Positions 46,397 to 54,726 of a DNA stretch of 64,000 nt are shown here, one piece after another. Numbering within the stretch: the first letter of the stretch is position 1; each line of letters starts with the position of its first letter. The notes beneath the pieces were generated by a model. That model did no database searches, was not told the DNA's origin, and worked only from the letters and a program-made list of their open reading frames with translations. Source of the DNA: Oceanirhabdus sp. W0125-5 (lineage in GTDB: Bacteria > Bacillota > Clostridia > Clostridiales > Clostridiaceae); NCBI RefSeq assembly GCF_027938815.1, contig NZ_CP115913.1, forward strand, positions 1,770,001-1,834,000, given 5' to 3'. Position numbers and translations under genes: made by a program.

Positions 46397-47077
46397 ATGA
46401 AAAATTATGGTGTTTTTGATATATTGGGACCTGTTATGATTGGTCCATCTAGTTCACATACTGCTGGTGCTGCAAGGCTAGCAAAAATGGCAAGTACTAT
46501 TTCAGGTGAAGGGATTGTAAAAGTTGAGTTTATATTACATGGCTCTTTTGCTAAAACATATAGGGGTCATGGTACAGATAGAGCTTTAGTTGCTGGAATT
46601 TTAGGAATGGATCCATGGGATATTCGTATTAGAAATTCCTTTTCTCATGCTGAGGATCAAAAATTAGAGTATTATTTTATTGAGGGAGATTTAGGTGATG
46701 TTCACCCTAACACAATCAAATTTAGGATATTTAAGGAAAGTGGCAGAATTGTTGAAATATCTGGCTCATCCATTGGTGGAGGAAGTATAAGAATATATGA
46801 AGTTGATGGTCAACCAGTTGAATTAAATGGTGAATATCCTACATTAATAATTTCATATAAAGATCAACCAGGAATGTTATCAAAGATTAGTACAATCTTA
46901 TACGAGAATGAAATAAATATTGCTTTTCTGAAAGTATTTAGAAATATTAGAGGAGAGCAGGCAGTAATGGTTTGTGAAACAGATTCTAGCAGCGGCCGTA
47001 ATGTACGTCTTGCAATTAGAGCACTAGGAGATATATATTCTGTTAAGGAGATTAAACCTTTAAAGGAGGGTGAATAA
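46397..47077 (+). CDS. sdaAB: L-serine dehydratase, beta subunit
   Basis: The beta subunit of the two-part, oxygen-sensitive iron-sulfur serine dehydratase, which deaminates L-serine to pyruvate. GPSSSHTAGAARLAKMA (about 15-31) is the diagnostic motif, and an ACT domain lies at the C-terminus (about 145-222, PTLIISYKDQPGMLSKI). I prefer the ATG at 46397 because AAGGATG lies ten bases upstream, while the ATG seven codons earlier has no binding site. The alpha gene follows after two bases, so the pair is co-translated. Confidence 0.93.
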   Translation: MKNYGVFDILGPVMIGPSSSHTAGAARLAKMASTISGEGIVKVEFILHGSFAKTYRGHGTDRALVAGILGMDPWDIRIRNSFSHAEDQKLEYYFIEGDLGDVHPNTIKFRIFKESGRIVEISGSSIGGGSIRIYEVDGQPVELNGEYPTLIISYKDQPGMLSKISTILYENEINIAFLKVFRNIRGEQAVMVCETDSSSGRNVRLAIRALGDIYSVKEIKPLKEGE

Positions 47078-47079
47078 AA

Positions 47080-47949
47080 ATGTTTGTTAATACAGGAAAA
47101 GATCTAATAGAAATATGTAGTAAAGAGAATATTTCTATAGCTGAATATACAATAAGGACTCAAGTTGATACAAAAGGAGTCGAGAGAGAAGAAGTTATAG
47201 ACAAAATGAGAAATAATCTTAAAGTAATGATGGAATCTGCTGAATTTGCTCTTAAGAATAGAGTTAAATCTGTTAGTGGTTTAATAGGTGGGCAGGCGAA
47301 AACTTTATATGATTATTCACTTAATGAACAAACACTGACAGGTGAATTTTTAGTTAGGGCTATGGCTAGAGCACTTTCATGTTCAGAAGTAAATGCAGCT
47401 ATGGGAAGAATAGTTGCTGCGCCGACAGCGGGTTCTTGTGGTATTTTACCAGCTGTTATAATAAGTGCTGCTGAAAAATTAGGAAAAAATGAAGATGAGA
47501 TGATCAAAGCTTTATTTACTGCTTCAGGAGTAGGAATTATTATCGCAAAAAATGCGACTTTATCAGGAGCAGAAGGTGGATGTCAAGCAGAGTGTGGATC
47601 AGCTGCAGCAATGGCAGCGGCAGCAGTAATTGAGATGATGGGGGGAACTCCTGAGATGGCACTGCATGGAGCTGCAATTGTAATAAAAAATATTTTAGGA
47701 TTAGTTTGTGATCCTGTAGCTGGATTAGTAGAAATACCATGTGCGAAAAGAAATTTAGCAGGAGCTGTAAATGCTCTTTCTACTGTTGATCTTGTAATGA
47801 GCGGAGTTACAAGTTTTATACCATTTGATGATGTTGTTAGTGCTATGTATAAGGTGGGAAAAAGTTTACCTTGTGAGTTAAGAGAAACAGCACTAGGAGG
47901 AGTAGCAACAACTGAAACAGGAATTTTATTAAAAAATAAAGTTTTATAG
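47080..47949 (+). CDS. sdaAA: L-serine dehydratase, alpha subunit
   Basis: Catalytic subunit carrying the 4Fe-4S cluster. The 289-residue protein has APTAGSCGILPAVI (about 107-120), EGGCQAECGSAAAMAA (about 165-180) and VCDPVAGLVEIPC (about 207-219), which supply the cluster cysteines. AAAGGAGGGTGAAT lies just before the ATG, inside the end of the beta gene. Expression together with the ACT-domain beta subunit is typical of clostridial amino-acid fermentation. Confidence 0.94.
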   Translation: MFVNTGKDLIEICSKENISIAEYTIRTQVDTKGVEREEVIDKMRNNLKVMMESAEFALKNRVKSVSGLIGGQAKTLYDYSLNEQTLTGEFLVRAMARALSCSEVNAAMGRIVAAPTAGSCGILPAVIISAAEKLGKNEDEMIKALFTASGVGIIIAKNATLSGAEGGCQAECGSAAAMAAAAVIEMMGGTPEMALHGAAIVIKNILGLVCDPVAGLVEIPCAKRNLAGAVNALSTVDLVMSGVTSFIPFDDVVSAMYKVGKSLPCELRETALGGVATTETGILLKNKVL

Positions 47950-47974
47950 AATAATTAAATAACAAAATTTAGTA

Positions 47975-48036
47975 ACTCATATGAACTCTTTTCATAAAAT
48001 ATATAGTAATATTTTATGAGAAGAATTCATATGAGT
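47975..48036 (+). promoter_or_regulatory. Long hairpin covering the start of the CAX exchanger gene
   Basis: The left arm at 47975-48002 and the right arm at 48009-48036 are inverted with 26 of 28 matches around a six-base loop (ATAGTA). Both candidate start codons of the next gene (ATG 48016 and ATG 48031) and any ribosome binding site lie in the right arm. There is no T-run, so it is more likely a translational switch or a protein operator than a terminator. Confidence 0.8.
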
Positions 48037-49041
48037 TTAATTATTTTAGGTTTTCAAAATATCACAGGAGTAATATTTTATTCCATACTTATTATAGCTC
48101 TTGCATTTTTTCTAGGTAAAAGTACTAATAATCTTTCTGATATGCTAGGATATAAGGTTGGAGGTTTAATTGGGGCAACTCTTGGAAATCTTCCTGAACT
48201 GATTATGGGTATTTGGACATTACGCTATGGAATGATTCAAATGGCACGTGGAGCATTAATGGGGTCTATTATTAGTAATATGTTATTAGGACTTGGAATT
48301 GCTGTAGTATTTGGAGGAGTAAAATATAAAGAACAGCGTTTTAATAAAATTATTGCTAGAACAAATTTTAATATGTTATTTATGGCTATGACCTTTTTGG
48401 TAATACTAACTACACTAAAGAGATATGGAAATATATCTGTAAATATTGAACAATCAATCAGTTCAAAAGTTGCAATAGTTATGCTTGGAGTATATATTTT
48501 AGGTTTGGTTTTTTCACTAATAACTCACAGGAATAATTTTGTTATGAGTGAAGAAGGAGAAGAAATAGAAGCGAGAGTTAAGGGCAATATAATAAAAACT
48601 ATTATAAAACTATTTATTATTTCAATTTCTTTATATTTTGTGAGTGAGAGATTGATTGGTAATGTGAAAATTGTTGTGGAGAGTTATAATATTTCTGAAG
48701 GTTTTATGGGTATAATCCTAATACCTTTATTAGGTAATATTGGAGAGAATACCTCTGCAATAATGGGAGCATTAAGGAACAAAGTTAATTTAAGTTTAGA
48801 AACTGCTATAGGCTCAAGCATACAAATGGCATTATTTGTAACACCTATTATGGTAATTGTGTCAGTATTTTTAGGTATAAATTTAACTCTATTTTTTACA
48901 GTATTTCATGTAATTATGATAGGTGCAGCTGTTGGAATTTCATATTTTGTTTTTCAAGATGGAAAAACTTATTGGTTTGAAGGAATAATATTGATTTCAA
49001 CTTATATAATAATAACATTAGCGTATTATTATTTACCTTAA
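48016..49041 (+). CDS. CAX-type cation/proton exchanger (Ca2+/H+ antiporter family)
   Basis: The 341-residue protein has about ten to eleven membrane spans and the repeated exchanger motifs: GGLIGATLGNLPELIMG (about 49-65) and, in the second half, LIPLLGNIGENTSAIMGALRNK, with the acidic residue (Glu) in each GN-x-x-E motif that binds the cation. An acidic loop (SEEGEEIEARVKG, about 176-190) separates the halves. It should export Ca2+ or a similar cation. ATG 48016 or 48031 could be the start; neither has a strong ribosome binding site, and both lie within the 28-bp-arm hairpin. Confidence 0.82.
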   Translation: MRRIHMSLIILGFQNITGVIFYSILIIALAFFLGKSTNNLSDMLGYKVGGLIGATLGNLPELIMGIWTLRYGMIQMARGALMGSIISNMLLGLGIAVVFGGVKYKEQRFNKIIARTNFNMLFMAMTFLVILTTLKRYGNISVNIEQSISSKVAIVMLGVYILGLVFSLITHRNNFVMSEEGEEIEARVKGNIIKTIIKLFIISISLYFVSERLIGNVKIVVESYNISEGFMGIILIPLLGNIGENTSAIMGALRNKVNLSLETAIGSSIQMALFVTPIMVIVSVFLGINLTLFFTVFHVIMIGAAVGISYFVFQDGKTYWFEGIILISTYIIITLAYYYLP

Positions 49042-49048
49042 GGTCGGC

Positions 49049-49131
49049 TTAAAAATTACTTCTTCTTTTATTTTAAAAATGTGAATCCTGCTATCACTTT
49101 TTGAAATAATTTTAGTAGAAGTTATTTTTAA
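49049..49131 (+). repeat. Imperfect inverted repeat after the CAX gene
   Basis: TTAAAAATTACTTCT (49049-49063) pairs with AGAAGTTATTTTTAA (49117-49131), one mismatch over 15 bases. It starts eight bases after the stop and may form the 3' end of the transcript. Confidence 0.55.
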
Positions 49132-49148
49132 ACGATCCTTAGCAATTA

Positions 49149-49384
49149 CAAAGAGCAAAGAATAAAAAAGAATAAAGAAAAAAGAACAAAGAACAAATTA
49201 TGTTATTTTTCTTCCTGATAGTCAGAAAAAAATGTATATTGAATAGTAATTCAATATTAAGTTTTTTAATCTTTTATATATTAAAAGCTTTCAGCTTAAC
49301 TGAAAGGTATCATTATTTGTTCTCTATTCTTTGTTCTCTGTTCTCTAATCTTTTTAATTGTTCTTTAATCTTTGTTCTTTATTA
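49149..49384 (+). repeat. Second type of heptad-ended element
   Basis: Same layout as the main family but a different sequence. The left end is AAAGAGCAAAGAATA..., with exact AAAGAAC tandem units near 49180-49195. The right end has TTTGTTCTCTATTC units with the complementary TTTGTTC class. Inside are the hairpins TATTGAATAGTAATTCAATA (about 49237-49256) and CTTTCAGCTTAACTGAAAG (about 49289-49307). Open frames inside it are not genes. Confidence 0.65.
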
Positions 49385-49493
49385 AGATAATTATCATTTT
49401 AAAAGAAAAATCTTAATATATATTAATTAAGAATGAGAAGTTTTAATGTTTTAATAAATAAATAATTAATGAACTTAAGTTAGGTGATATGCT

Positions 49494-49823
49494 TTGACTC
49501 AGAGAAAAGTAATAGAGTCTTACTTTCAAGATTTGAATAATCTAGTGGATATATTGACAAAATTAGTTGGATCATATAGAGCATTGATAGGAGGTGCGGA
49601 TGAAATAAGCAGAATAACTTTTGCAGATAAAAGCAATGTGAAAGATGCCCTTAAAAGGGCAGAAGAATTAGGCGCTATAATAGATGAAATAATAAAAACA
49701 TTGGATAAAGTATGTTATACTTATATTAATTACACTAAGATTAAATCAGAGGCCGTTAGGGCAAAAATTGATGCTCAAAATATAATGATAGAAATTAATG
49801 AAGAGCTTAAATTCAGGAACTAA
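49494..49823 (+). CDS. Helical hypothetical protein (109 aa)
   Basis: A soluble, all-helical 109-residue protein (MTQRKVIESYFQDLNNLVDI...) with heptad-like hydrophobic spacing throughout, probably a coiled-coil bundle. The start is TTG at 49494, six bases after GGTGAT; an ATG in another frame there stops after two codons. It is 34 bases before the lipid kinase gene and probably shares its transcript. I do not recognise a family. Confidence 0.6.
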   Translation: MTQRKVIESYFQDLNNLVDILTKLVGSYRALIGGADEISRITFADKSNVKDALKRAEELGAIIDEIIKTLDKVCYTYINYTKIKSEAVRAKIDAQNIMIEINEELKFRN

Positions 49824-49857
49824 GATTAAAAAATAGGAAATTAGGGGCGAATGTAAA

Positions 49858-50754
49858 ATGAAGAAGATATTATTTGTGTATAATCCTTTTTCAGGTGAAA
49901 GAATTATTTTAAACTATTTAGATAAAATTATTGAATTGCATGAGAAAAGTGGATATTCGGTACATATTAAGAGAATTGAGAGAACAGAAGAATTACAAAA
50001 ATTTTTTGAAAGTGTTGAAGAAAATTATGAATATATTTTGGTATCAGGTGGAGATGGATCAATAGATATCGTAGTTAATGCTATGAAAAAAAGCAATATT
50101 GATATGCCTATTGGAATAATACCAACGGGTACAGCAAATGATTTTGCTAAATTTTTAAATATACCTTTGGATATAGTTAAAGCATGTAAGCAAGTTATTG
50201 AAGGGACAGAATTCAAGGTGGATCTTGGAAAAGCAAATGATCAATATTTTGTTAATGTTGCTAGTATGGGATTATTCACTGATGTTTCTCAAAAAACGGA
50301 TACTACTATTAAAAATACTATAGGAAAGTTAGCCTATTATATAAAAGGGATAGAAGAAATTCCTAATCTCAGAAAATTGAAAGTGAAGTTAAAGTGGGAT
50401 AAAGGTGAGTTTGATGATTACATATATCTGCTCTTAGTGTTAAATGGAAAGACAGCTGGAAATATAAATTTAGCTTATAAAGCCGAACTTGATGATGGAA
50501 AATTAGATGTGCTTGTTTTTAAAGCTACTAGAGTAATTCAAATTTTAAATATTTGTTATAAACTAATTAAAGGTGAGCATTTAGAAGAAAATATTGAAGG
50601 ATTAACTTACTTCAAATGTGATAATTTGCATATTGAATGTGAAGAAGGAATTGTAACTGATATTGATGGAGAGAAAGGACCGGATTTTCCTTTGGAGATT
50701 AAATGTATTAATAAGGGATTGACGCTGAGAGGAAAAGCGCTAAAAGATAATTGA
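49858..50754 (+). CDS. Diacylglycerol kinase family lipid kinase (YegS/BmrU-like)
   Basis: The 298-residue protein has the diacylglycerol-kinase catalytic domain: VSGGDGSIDIVVNAM (about 62-76, GGDG ATP-binding motif), IIPTGTANDFAKFL (about 86-99), and the C-terminal all-beta lobe with DDGKLDVLVF. It phosphorylates a lipid such as diacylglycerol, sphingosine or phosphatidylglycerol; which one is unknown. AGGGGCGAATGTAAA precedes the ATG. Its TGA stop at 50752-50754 lies in the first 7-base unit of repeat copy 14, so the element supplies the end of the gene. Confidence 0.88.
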   Translation: MKKILFVYNPFSGERIILNYLDKIIELHEKSGYSVHIKRIERTEELQKFFESVEENYEYILVSGGDGSIDIVVNAMKKSNIDMPIGIIPTGTANDFAKFLNIPLDIVKACKQVIEGTEFKVDLGKANDQYFVNVASMGLFTDVSQKTDTTIKNTIGKLAYYIKGIEEIPNLRKLKVKLKWDKGEFDDYIYLLLVLNGKTAGNINLAYKAELDDGKLDVLVFKATRVIQILNICYKLIKGEHLEENIEGLTYFKCDNLHIECEEGIVTDIDGEKGPDFPLEIKCINKGLTLRGKALKDN

Positions 50755-50999
50755 AAACTGAAAGTGGAAAGTTGAAAACGATGGAGGGTTCTGACATAAG
50801 ATCAGAACCTACATTTATTTTATTTTTTAAGATAAAAGGTTGCTGACAAGTTAGATTTGTCGCAACCTTTATTGTATTTATATTACAATGTTTCATTAAG
50901 AGGAAACGAGTGAACTCTTATTGTCCAAGGAACAATAAAATTAGAATTTCACAGAGTGAAATGTCAATCGTTTTCAACTTTCAATTTTCAATTCTCAAC
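50751..50999 (+). repeat. Heptad-ended hairpin element, copy 14 (full, C to F), bounded by two convergent stop codons
   Basis: Left units TTGAAAA/CTGAAAG/TGGAAAG, C hairpin GGTTCTGAC/ATCAGAACC, an extra stem AAAGGTTGC/GCAACCTTT (about 50836-50870) in place of the TTTTATC hairpin, central ATTGTA/TTACAAT, TTTCATT/GGAAACGAG, TTGTCC/GGAACAATAA, F hairpin ATTTCACAGAGTGAAAT, right units TTTTCAA/CTTTCAA. The TGA of the lipid kinase and the TGA of the YgiQ gene lie in the left and right arrays. Confidence 0.88.
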
Positions 51000-52905
51000 T
51001 TCTTTTAAAGTTTTTCTTGTTTCTATTTCCTTTTCCAACGCTCTTCGAAGAATCTTTTTTCGAAGAATTATTTTTCGAAGGTTTTTTCTTTTGAAAGCTT
51101 GGGTTTTCTCTAATCAAGCATTTTGGTGTATTTCCAATTAAATCATAACGTCCTTCTTTTAACAGCGCTTCTTTGACCAATGGATGGTTTTGTGGAAGTG
51201 AATACTGTAAAAGGGCACGCTGTGTTTTTTTGTCTTTTTCAGTTTTTGGAACAAAAACTTTTTTCCCTGTAAAAGGATCTATGCCTGTATAGTACATTAC
51301 AGTTGAAAGACTTCCTGGTGTAGGATAAAAATCTTGAACCTGCTCAGGAATATGACCCATATCTCTTACAAATTCAGCTAGTTCAATAGCAGAATTTATA
51401 TCGCTGCCAGGGTGGCTAGACATTAGATAAGGTACAAGGAATTGTTTCTTACCTAATTTTTTATTTATCTTAACATACTTATCTCTAAATCTTTCATATA
51501 CTGCTCTACCTGGTTTCCCCATATGACATAAGACTTTATCGCTTATGTGTTCAGGTGCAACCTTAAGCTGACCACTAATATGATGTTCACAAAGTTCCTC
51601 AAAGAATTTTGTGTTTTTATCATGAATCAAATAATCATATCTAATGCCTGAACGTACGAATACTTTTTTTATTTTTGGATGACTTCTAACTTTTCTAAGG
51701 ATATTAAGATATTCGCTGTGGTCTATAATTAAATTCTTACATGGTTTAGGGAATAAACATTGACGTTTTGTGCATACCCCTTCGGTAACTTGTTTTCTAC
51801 ATGCCACATTTCTAAAGTTAGCTGTAGGACCTCCAATATCATGGATATAACCTTTGAAATCTTTAGCTGTTGTTATTAAATCAGCTTCGTTAATGATAGA
51901 TTTTTCGCTTCTTTTTTGAATAACTCTTCCTTGATGGAAGGTAAGTGCACAGAATGAACATCCACCAAAGCAGCCTCTGTGACTGGTAATTGAAAAATTA
52001 ATCTCCTTAATAGCCGGGATTCCACCCATTGAATCGTAAATTGGATGATAATCACGTGCATAAGGAAGTGAATATACAAAATCCATTTCTTCAACTGTTA
52101 GTGGAAATTGAGGAGGATTTTGAATTATATATCTATCACCATGTTTTTGCACTACAGCTCTGCCTTTAATGGCGTCTTGCTCGTAATATTCTAATTTAAA
52201 GCTTTCAGCATATTTTGACTTTTGCTCAGCGCATTCTTCATAAGAGGGTACCTCTACATGAGAATAATCTAAAGATTCTATTGAATTTCTATGGATAACT
52301 GTTCCTCTTAAATCGGTGATATCTTTTATTGATTTACCATAAGATAAAAGATTTGATAATTCAATAATTGTCTTTTCACCCATACCATAAAGGAGCATAT
52401 CAGCCTTTGAATCTAAAAGAATACTACGTCTAATTTTATTAGACCAATAATCATAATGAGCAAATCTTCTTAAACTAGATTCAATTCCTCCTATTATGAT
52501 AGGAACTTCACTTTTGAAGCATTCTCTTAGTTTATTACTATAAACAATAACGGCTCTATCAGGTCTGTGTCCACGTTCACCATTTGGTGAATATAAATCA
52601 TTTTTACGACGAATTTTATTAACTGAATAATGATTAACCATTGAATCAATATTTCCTGAATTAACAAGGAAAGCATATTTTGGTTTTCCTAAACTCATAA
52701 AATCTTTTTTATCGTTCCAGTTAGGTTGTGCAATAATTCCTACTGAGAACCCTTGGGATTCAAGAACTCTTGATATTATTGCTGTACCGAAAGAGGGATG
52801 ATCAACATAAGCATCCCCTGTAACTATTATGAAATCTAATTGCTCTATCTTTCTTTTTACTAAATCTTCTTTATTTATAGGAAGAAAATCTTCTCTTTTT
52901 TTCAT
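50995..52905 (-). CDS. YgiQ family radical SAM protein
   Basis: Radical S-adenosylmethionine protein with the cluster motif [18 protein letters not shown] near 313-330 (CxxxCxxC). The N-terminal domain ([17 protein letters not shown]) and the [27 protein letters not shown] blocks are hallmarks of UPF0313/YgiQ. The C-terminus is Lys/Ser/Asn-rich. The start is ATG 52905, because TTGGAGGTATTGACC is just upstream; a start seven codons earlier lies above that site. 636 residues. The substrate is not known. The stop lies inside the right array of repeat copy 14. Confidence 0.9.
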   Translation of the reverse strand: MKKREDFLPINKEDLVKRKIEQLDFIIVTGDAYVDHPSFGTAIISRVLESQGFSVGIIAQPNWNDKKDFMSLGKPKYAFLVNSGNIDSMVNHYSVNKIRRKNDLYSPNGERGHRPDRAVIVYSNKLRECFKSEVPIIIGGIESSLRRFAHYDYWSNKIRRSILLDSKADMLLYGMGEKTIIELSNLLSYGKSIKDITDLRGTVIHRNSIESLDYSHVEVPSYEECAEQKSKYAESFKLEYYEQDAIKGRAVVQKHGDRYIIQNPPQFPLTVEEMDFVYSLPYARDYHPIYDSMGGIPAIKEINFSITSHRGCFGGCSFCALTFHQGRVIQKRSEKSIINEADLITTAKDFKGYIHDIGGPTANFRNVACRKQVTEGVCTKRQCLFPKPCKNLIIDHSEYLNILRKVRSHPKIKKVFVRSGIRYDYLIHDKNTKFFEELCEHHISGQLKVAPEHISDKVLCHMGKPGRAVYERFRDKYVKINKKLGKKQFLVPYLMSSHPGSDINSAIELAEFVRDMGHIPEQVQDFYPTPGSLSTVMYYTGIDPFTGKKVFVPKTEKDKKTQRALLQYSLPQNHPLVKEALLKEGRYDLIGNTPKCLIRENPSFQKKKPSKNNSSKKDSSKSVGKGNRNKKNFKRS

Positions 52906-52987
52906 GGTCAATACCTCCAATAACATTTATCTTAACAAAAAATATTAAGCTATTCAAATTAAATTAAAAATAATTTAAAAAATTCCG

Positions 52988-53015
52988 TTACATATAGAGG
53001 AATTTATAATATAAT
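52988..53015 (+). promoter_or_regulatory. Possible promoter of the MgtE-N/CBS leader
   Basis: TTACAT at 52988-52993, 16-bp spacer, TATAAT at 53010-53015. The -35 box is weak, and an overlapping second TATAAT lies at 53005-53010. Confidence 0.45.
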
Positions 53016-53268
53016 GAAAGTATTAGAAGTAAATTTAAAGTATTAAATGATATAAAAAATATACTATACATATGGTCATAGAACTATATGTATTTTTTAA
53101 CGGGGTGAGTTTTTATGGACGCTGGTCCTGAATGGTTAATGAATAAAGAAAATTTAATATGGAGGAGCTAGTTTCTTAATTTATAATTAAGAATATATAC
53201 AATAATAGTGTTTTTAATTATAAATTAATGGATAAACCTGTTCCTCCTTGTGGATTGGAGGAATAGTA
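53016..53268 (+). promoter_or_regulatory. Structured leader with upstream ORF and sequestered ribosome binding site
   Basis: In order: a terminator-like hairpin ATACATAT/ATATGTATTTTTT (53066-53098), an 18-codon ORF with its own site (53115-53171), a perfect 15-bp stem (53176-53190 with 53214-53228), and TTCCTCC (53241-53247) that pairs perfectly with GGAGGAA (53257-53263), the ribosome binding site of the next gene. This is the design of a leader that senses something through ribosome position or direct ligand binding. It does not match a riboswitch class I can name. Confidence 0.7.
53115..53171 (+). CDS. Upstream ORF, 18-aa leader peptide
   Basis: ATG 53115 follows GGGGTGAG by six bases; the peptide is MDAGPEWLMNKENLIWRS and stops at TAG 53171. 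It is rich in Trp (two) and starts with an acidic/Pro stretch (DAGPE). It ends five bases before a perfect hairpin, so a ribosome on it would change folding downstream. A leader role is inferred. Confidence 0.6.
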   Translation: MDAGPEWLMNKENLIWRS

Positions 53269-54534
53269 ATGGAAAAGTTAACAAATTTTCATTTGAAGTC
53301 TATACTTAATAGAAAGGTTTACGACGAGTTTAATGAGGTAGTTGGATACTTAATAGACATATATGTTTCAACTGATGAGGGATATCCAAGAGCAATTGGA
53401 TATAAAATTAAAAATGAACGAGAAGTTGTAAATTGTGAATTCAAGAGCATTGATTTTTATGGGAAAGAGGATAGGATTGAGATAAGAATAAAAAGTGCAA
53501 GAGAAATTATACCAAGAAGTTATACTTATCTATTATCTAAAAATTTACTAAATAGAAAAATTGTCGATTTAAATGGAAAAAAAGTAGTTCATGTTGATGA
53601 TTTGAGTTTAGCGATAATAGCTGGTGAAATAAGGGTTCTTGCTGTTGAATCAGGAATAGATGCAAAAGTAAGAGGAAAAAAAGCTAGAAAGTTGTATTCT
53701 TGGATTTACAAGTTGTTTTCAAAGAGTAAAAAAGATAACATTGTTTTATGGGATAGTGTTGAATCCTTAGAAATAGGGGTAAGTGGTCTTAAAGTATCAT
53801 ATTCATATGATAAGTTAAAAAATCTGCATCCTGCTGATTTAGCAGATATATTAGAAGATTTAGATTCAGATTATAGAAATAGGATACTAGAAAACTTAGA
53901 TATTGATTTAGCATCTGATATATTAGAAGAAATTGAACCAGAAATTCAAGTAGATATCTTGAAAAATATTGATGATGTTAAGGCACAAGAAATATTAGAA
54001 ATAATGCCTAATGATGAGATAGCAGATATTCTAGAAGAAGTAGATGAAGAAACAGCTGAAGAAATACTAATGGGATTCGAAAAAGAAGATCAGGAAGAAG
54101 TAAGATCTCTAATGAGATATGAAGATGATGTTATAGGAAGTATAATGAACAAAGACTTTATTGCATTTAATATGGATTTAAAAGTTAGTGAGGTTATAGA
54201 AATACTTAAAGGTAGTAATCCGGAAGAGGAAGTGTGTTATTTTATTTTTATCATTGATGAAGATGGAAGGTTGCTTGGAGAAGTATCAATTAGAGAATTG
54301 CTTTTATCATCAAAAGATTGCAATATAAAGGATATAATGAATAAAGACATAAAAATTGCTAAAGATACAGATTCCATTGACGTTGCAGTTGAGTTGGTGA
54401 TAAAATATAGCATGAATACATTACCAATTGTTGATGAATCTGAAAGACTTTGTGGTATTGTTATAGTAAATGATATAGTTGAAGAAGTATTATCAACTTC
54501 TTGGAAAAAGAAATTAAAAAGAAGTGCACAATAA
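53269..54534 (+). CDS. MgtE-N and CBS domain protein with PRC-barrel front, no transporter part
   Basis: The 421-residue soluble protein has a PRC-barrel-like N-terminus (about 1-160, with KVYDEFNEVVGYLIDIYV and KIVDLNGKKVVHVDDL), then an MgtE N-terminal helical domain (about 185-285, repeats of ADLADILEDLD, ASDILEEIEPE, ADILEEVDEE), then two CBS domains (about 288-415). In MgtE these parts sense Mg2+ and gate the channel, but the membrane channel is missing here. The start is ATG 53269, where GGAGGAA is six bases upstream but paired in a hairpin. Such stand-alone proteins probably regulate another metal transporter. Confidence 0.82.
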   Translation: MEKLTNFHLKSILNRKVYDEFNEVVGYLIDIYVSTDEGYPRAIGYKIKNEREVVNCEFKSIDFYGKEDRIEIRIKSAREIIPRSYTYLLSKNLLNRKIVDLNGKKVVHVDDLSLAIIAGEIRVLAVESGIDAKVRGKKARKLYSWIYKLFSKSKKDNIVLWDSVESLEIGVSGLKVSYSYDKLKNLHPADLADILEDLDSDYRNRILENLDIDLASDILEEIEPEIQVDILKNIDDVKAQEILEIMPNDEIADILEEVDEETAEEILMGFEKEDQEEVRSLMRYEDDVIGSIMNKDFIAFNMDLKVSEVIEILKGSNPEEEVCYFIFIIDEDGRLLGEVSIRELLLSSKDCNIKDIMNKDIKIAKDTDSIDVAVELVIKYSMNTLPIVDESERLCGIVIVNDIVEEVLSTSWKKKLKRSAQ

Positions 54535-54540
54535 TAAATT

Positions 54541-54578
54541 CAAACTTAGCTTTAAAATTCTAGAGCTAAGTTTGTTCA
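54541..54578 (+). terminator. Terminator after the MgtE-N/CBS gene
   Basis: CAAACTTAGCT and AGCTAAGTTTG form a perfect 11-bp stem, followed by the short run TTTG then TTC. Confidence 0.6.
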
Positions 54579-54726
54579 GTTATAAACAGAAAATTTGTTT
54601 ATCACATGAAATACAAGATATTTTTTGAAATAGTTCCTTTAGCTTACCATGTACAAGCTATCAACATCATAGTAAGCTATTAATAGTAGAGAAAAACTCA
54701 AATTCTAAAAAATATACTGAAAAATA

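Noticed and set aside
49200..49385. 61-codon plus-strand open frame rich in Phe and Leu
   Set aside because: It is the translation of the second heptad-ended element; no ribosome binding site and a low-complexity product.
7981..50999. CRISPR array as an explanation of the repeated 7-base units
   Set aside because: Units are contiguous, without spacers, occur as inverted pairs around hairpins, and no cas gene is present.
53016..53268. M-box or yybP-ykoY riboswitch before the MgtE-N/CBS gene
   Set aside because: Metal riboswitches were the first thought given the gene, but I cannot find the conserved cores of either class; the visible parts are a uORF, hairpins and a hidden ribosome binding site.
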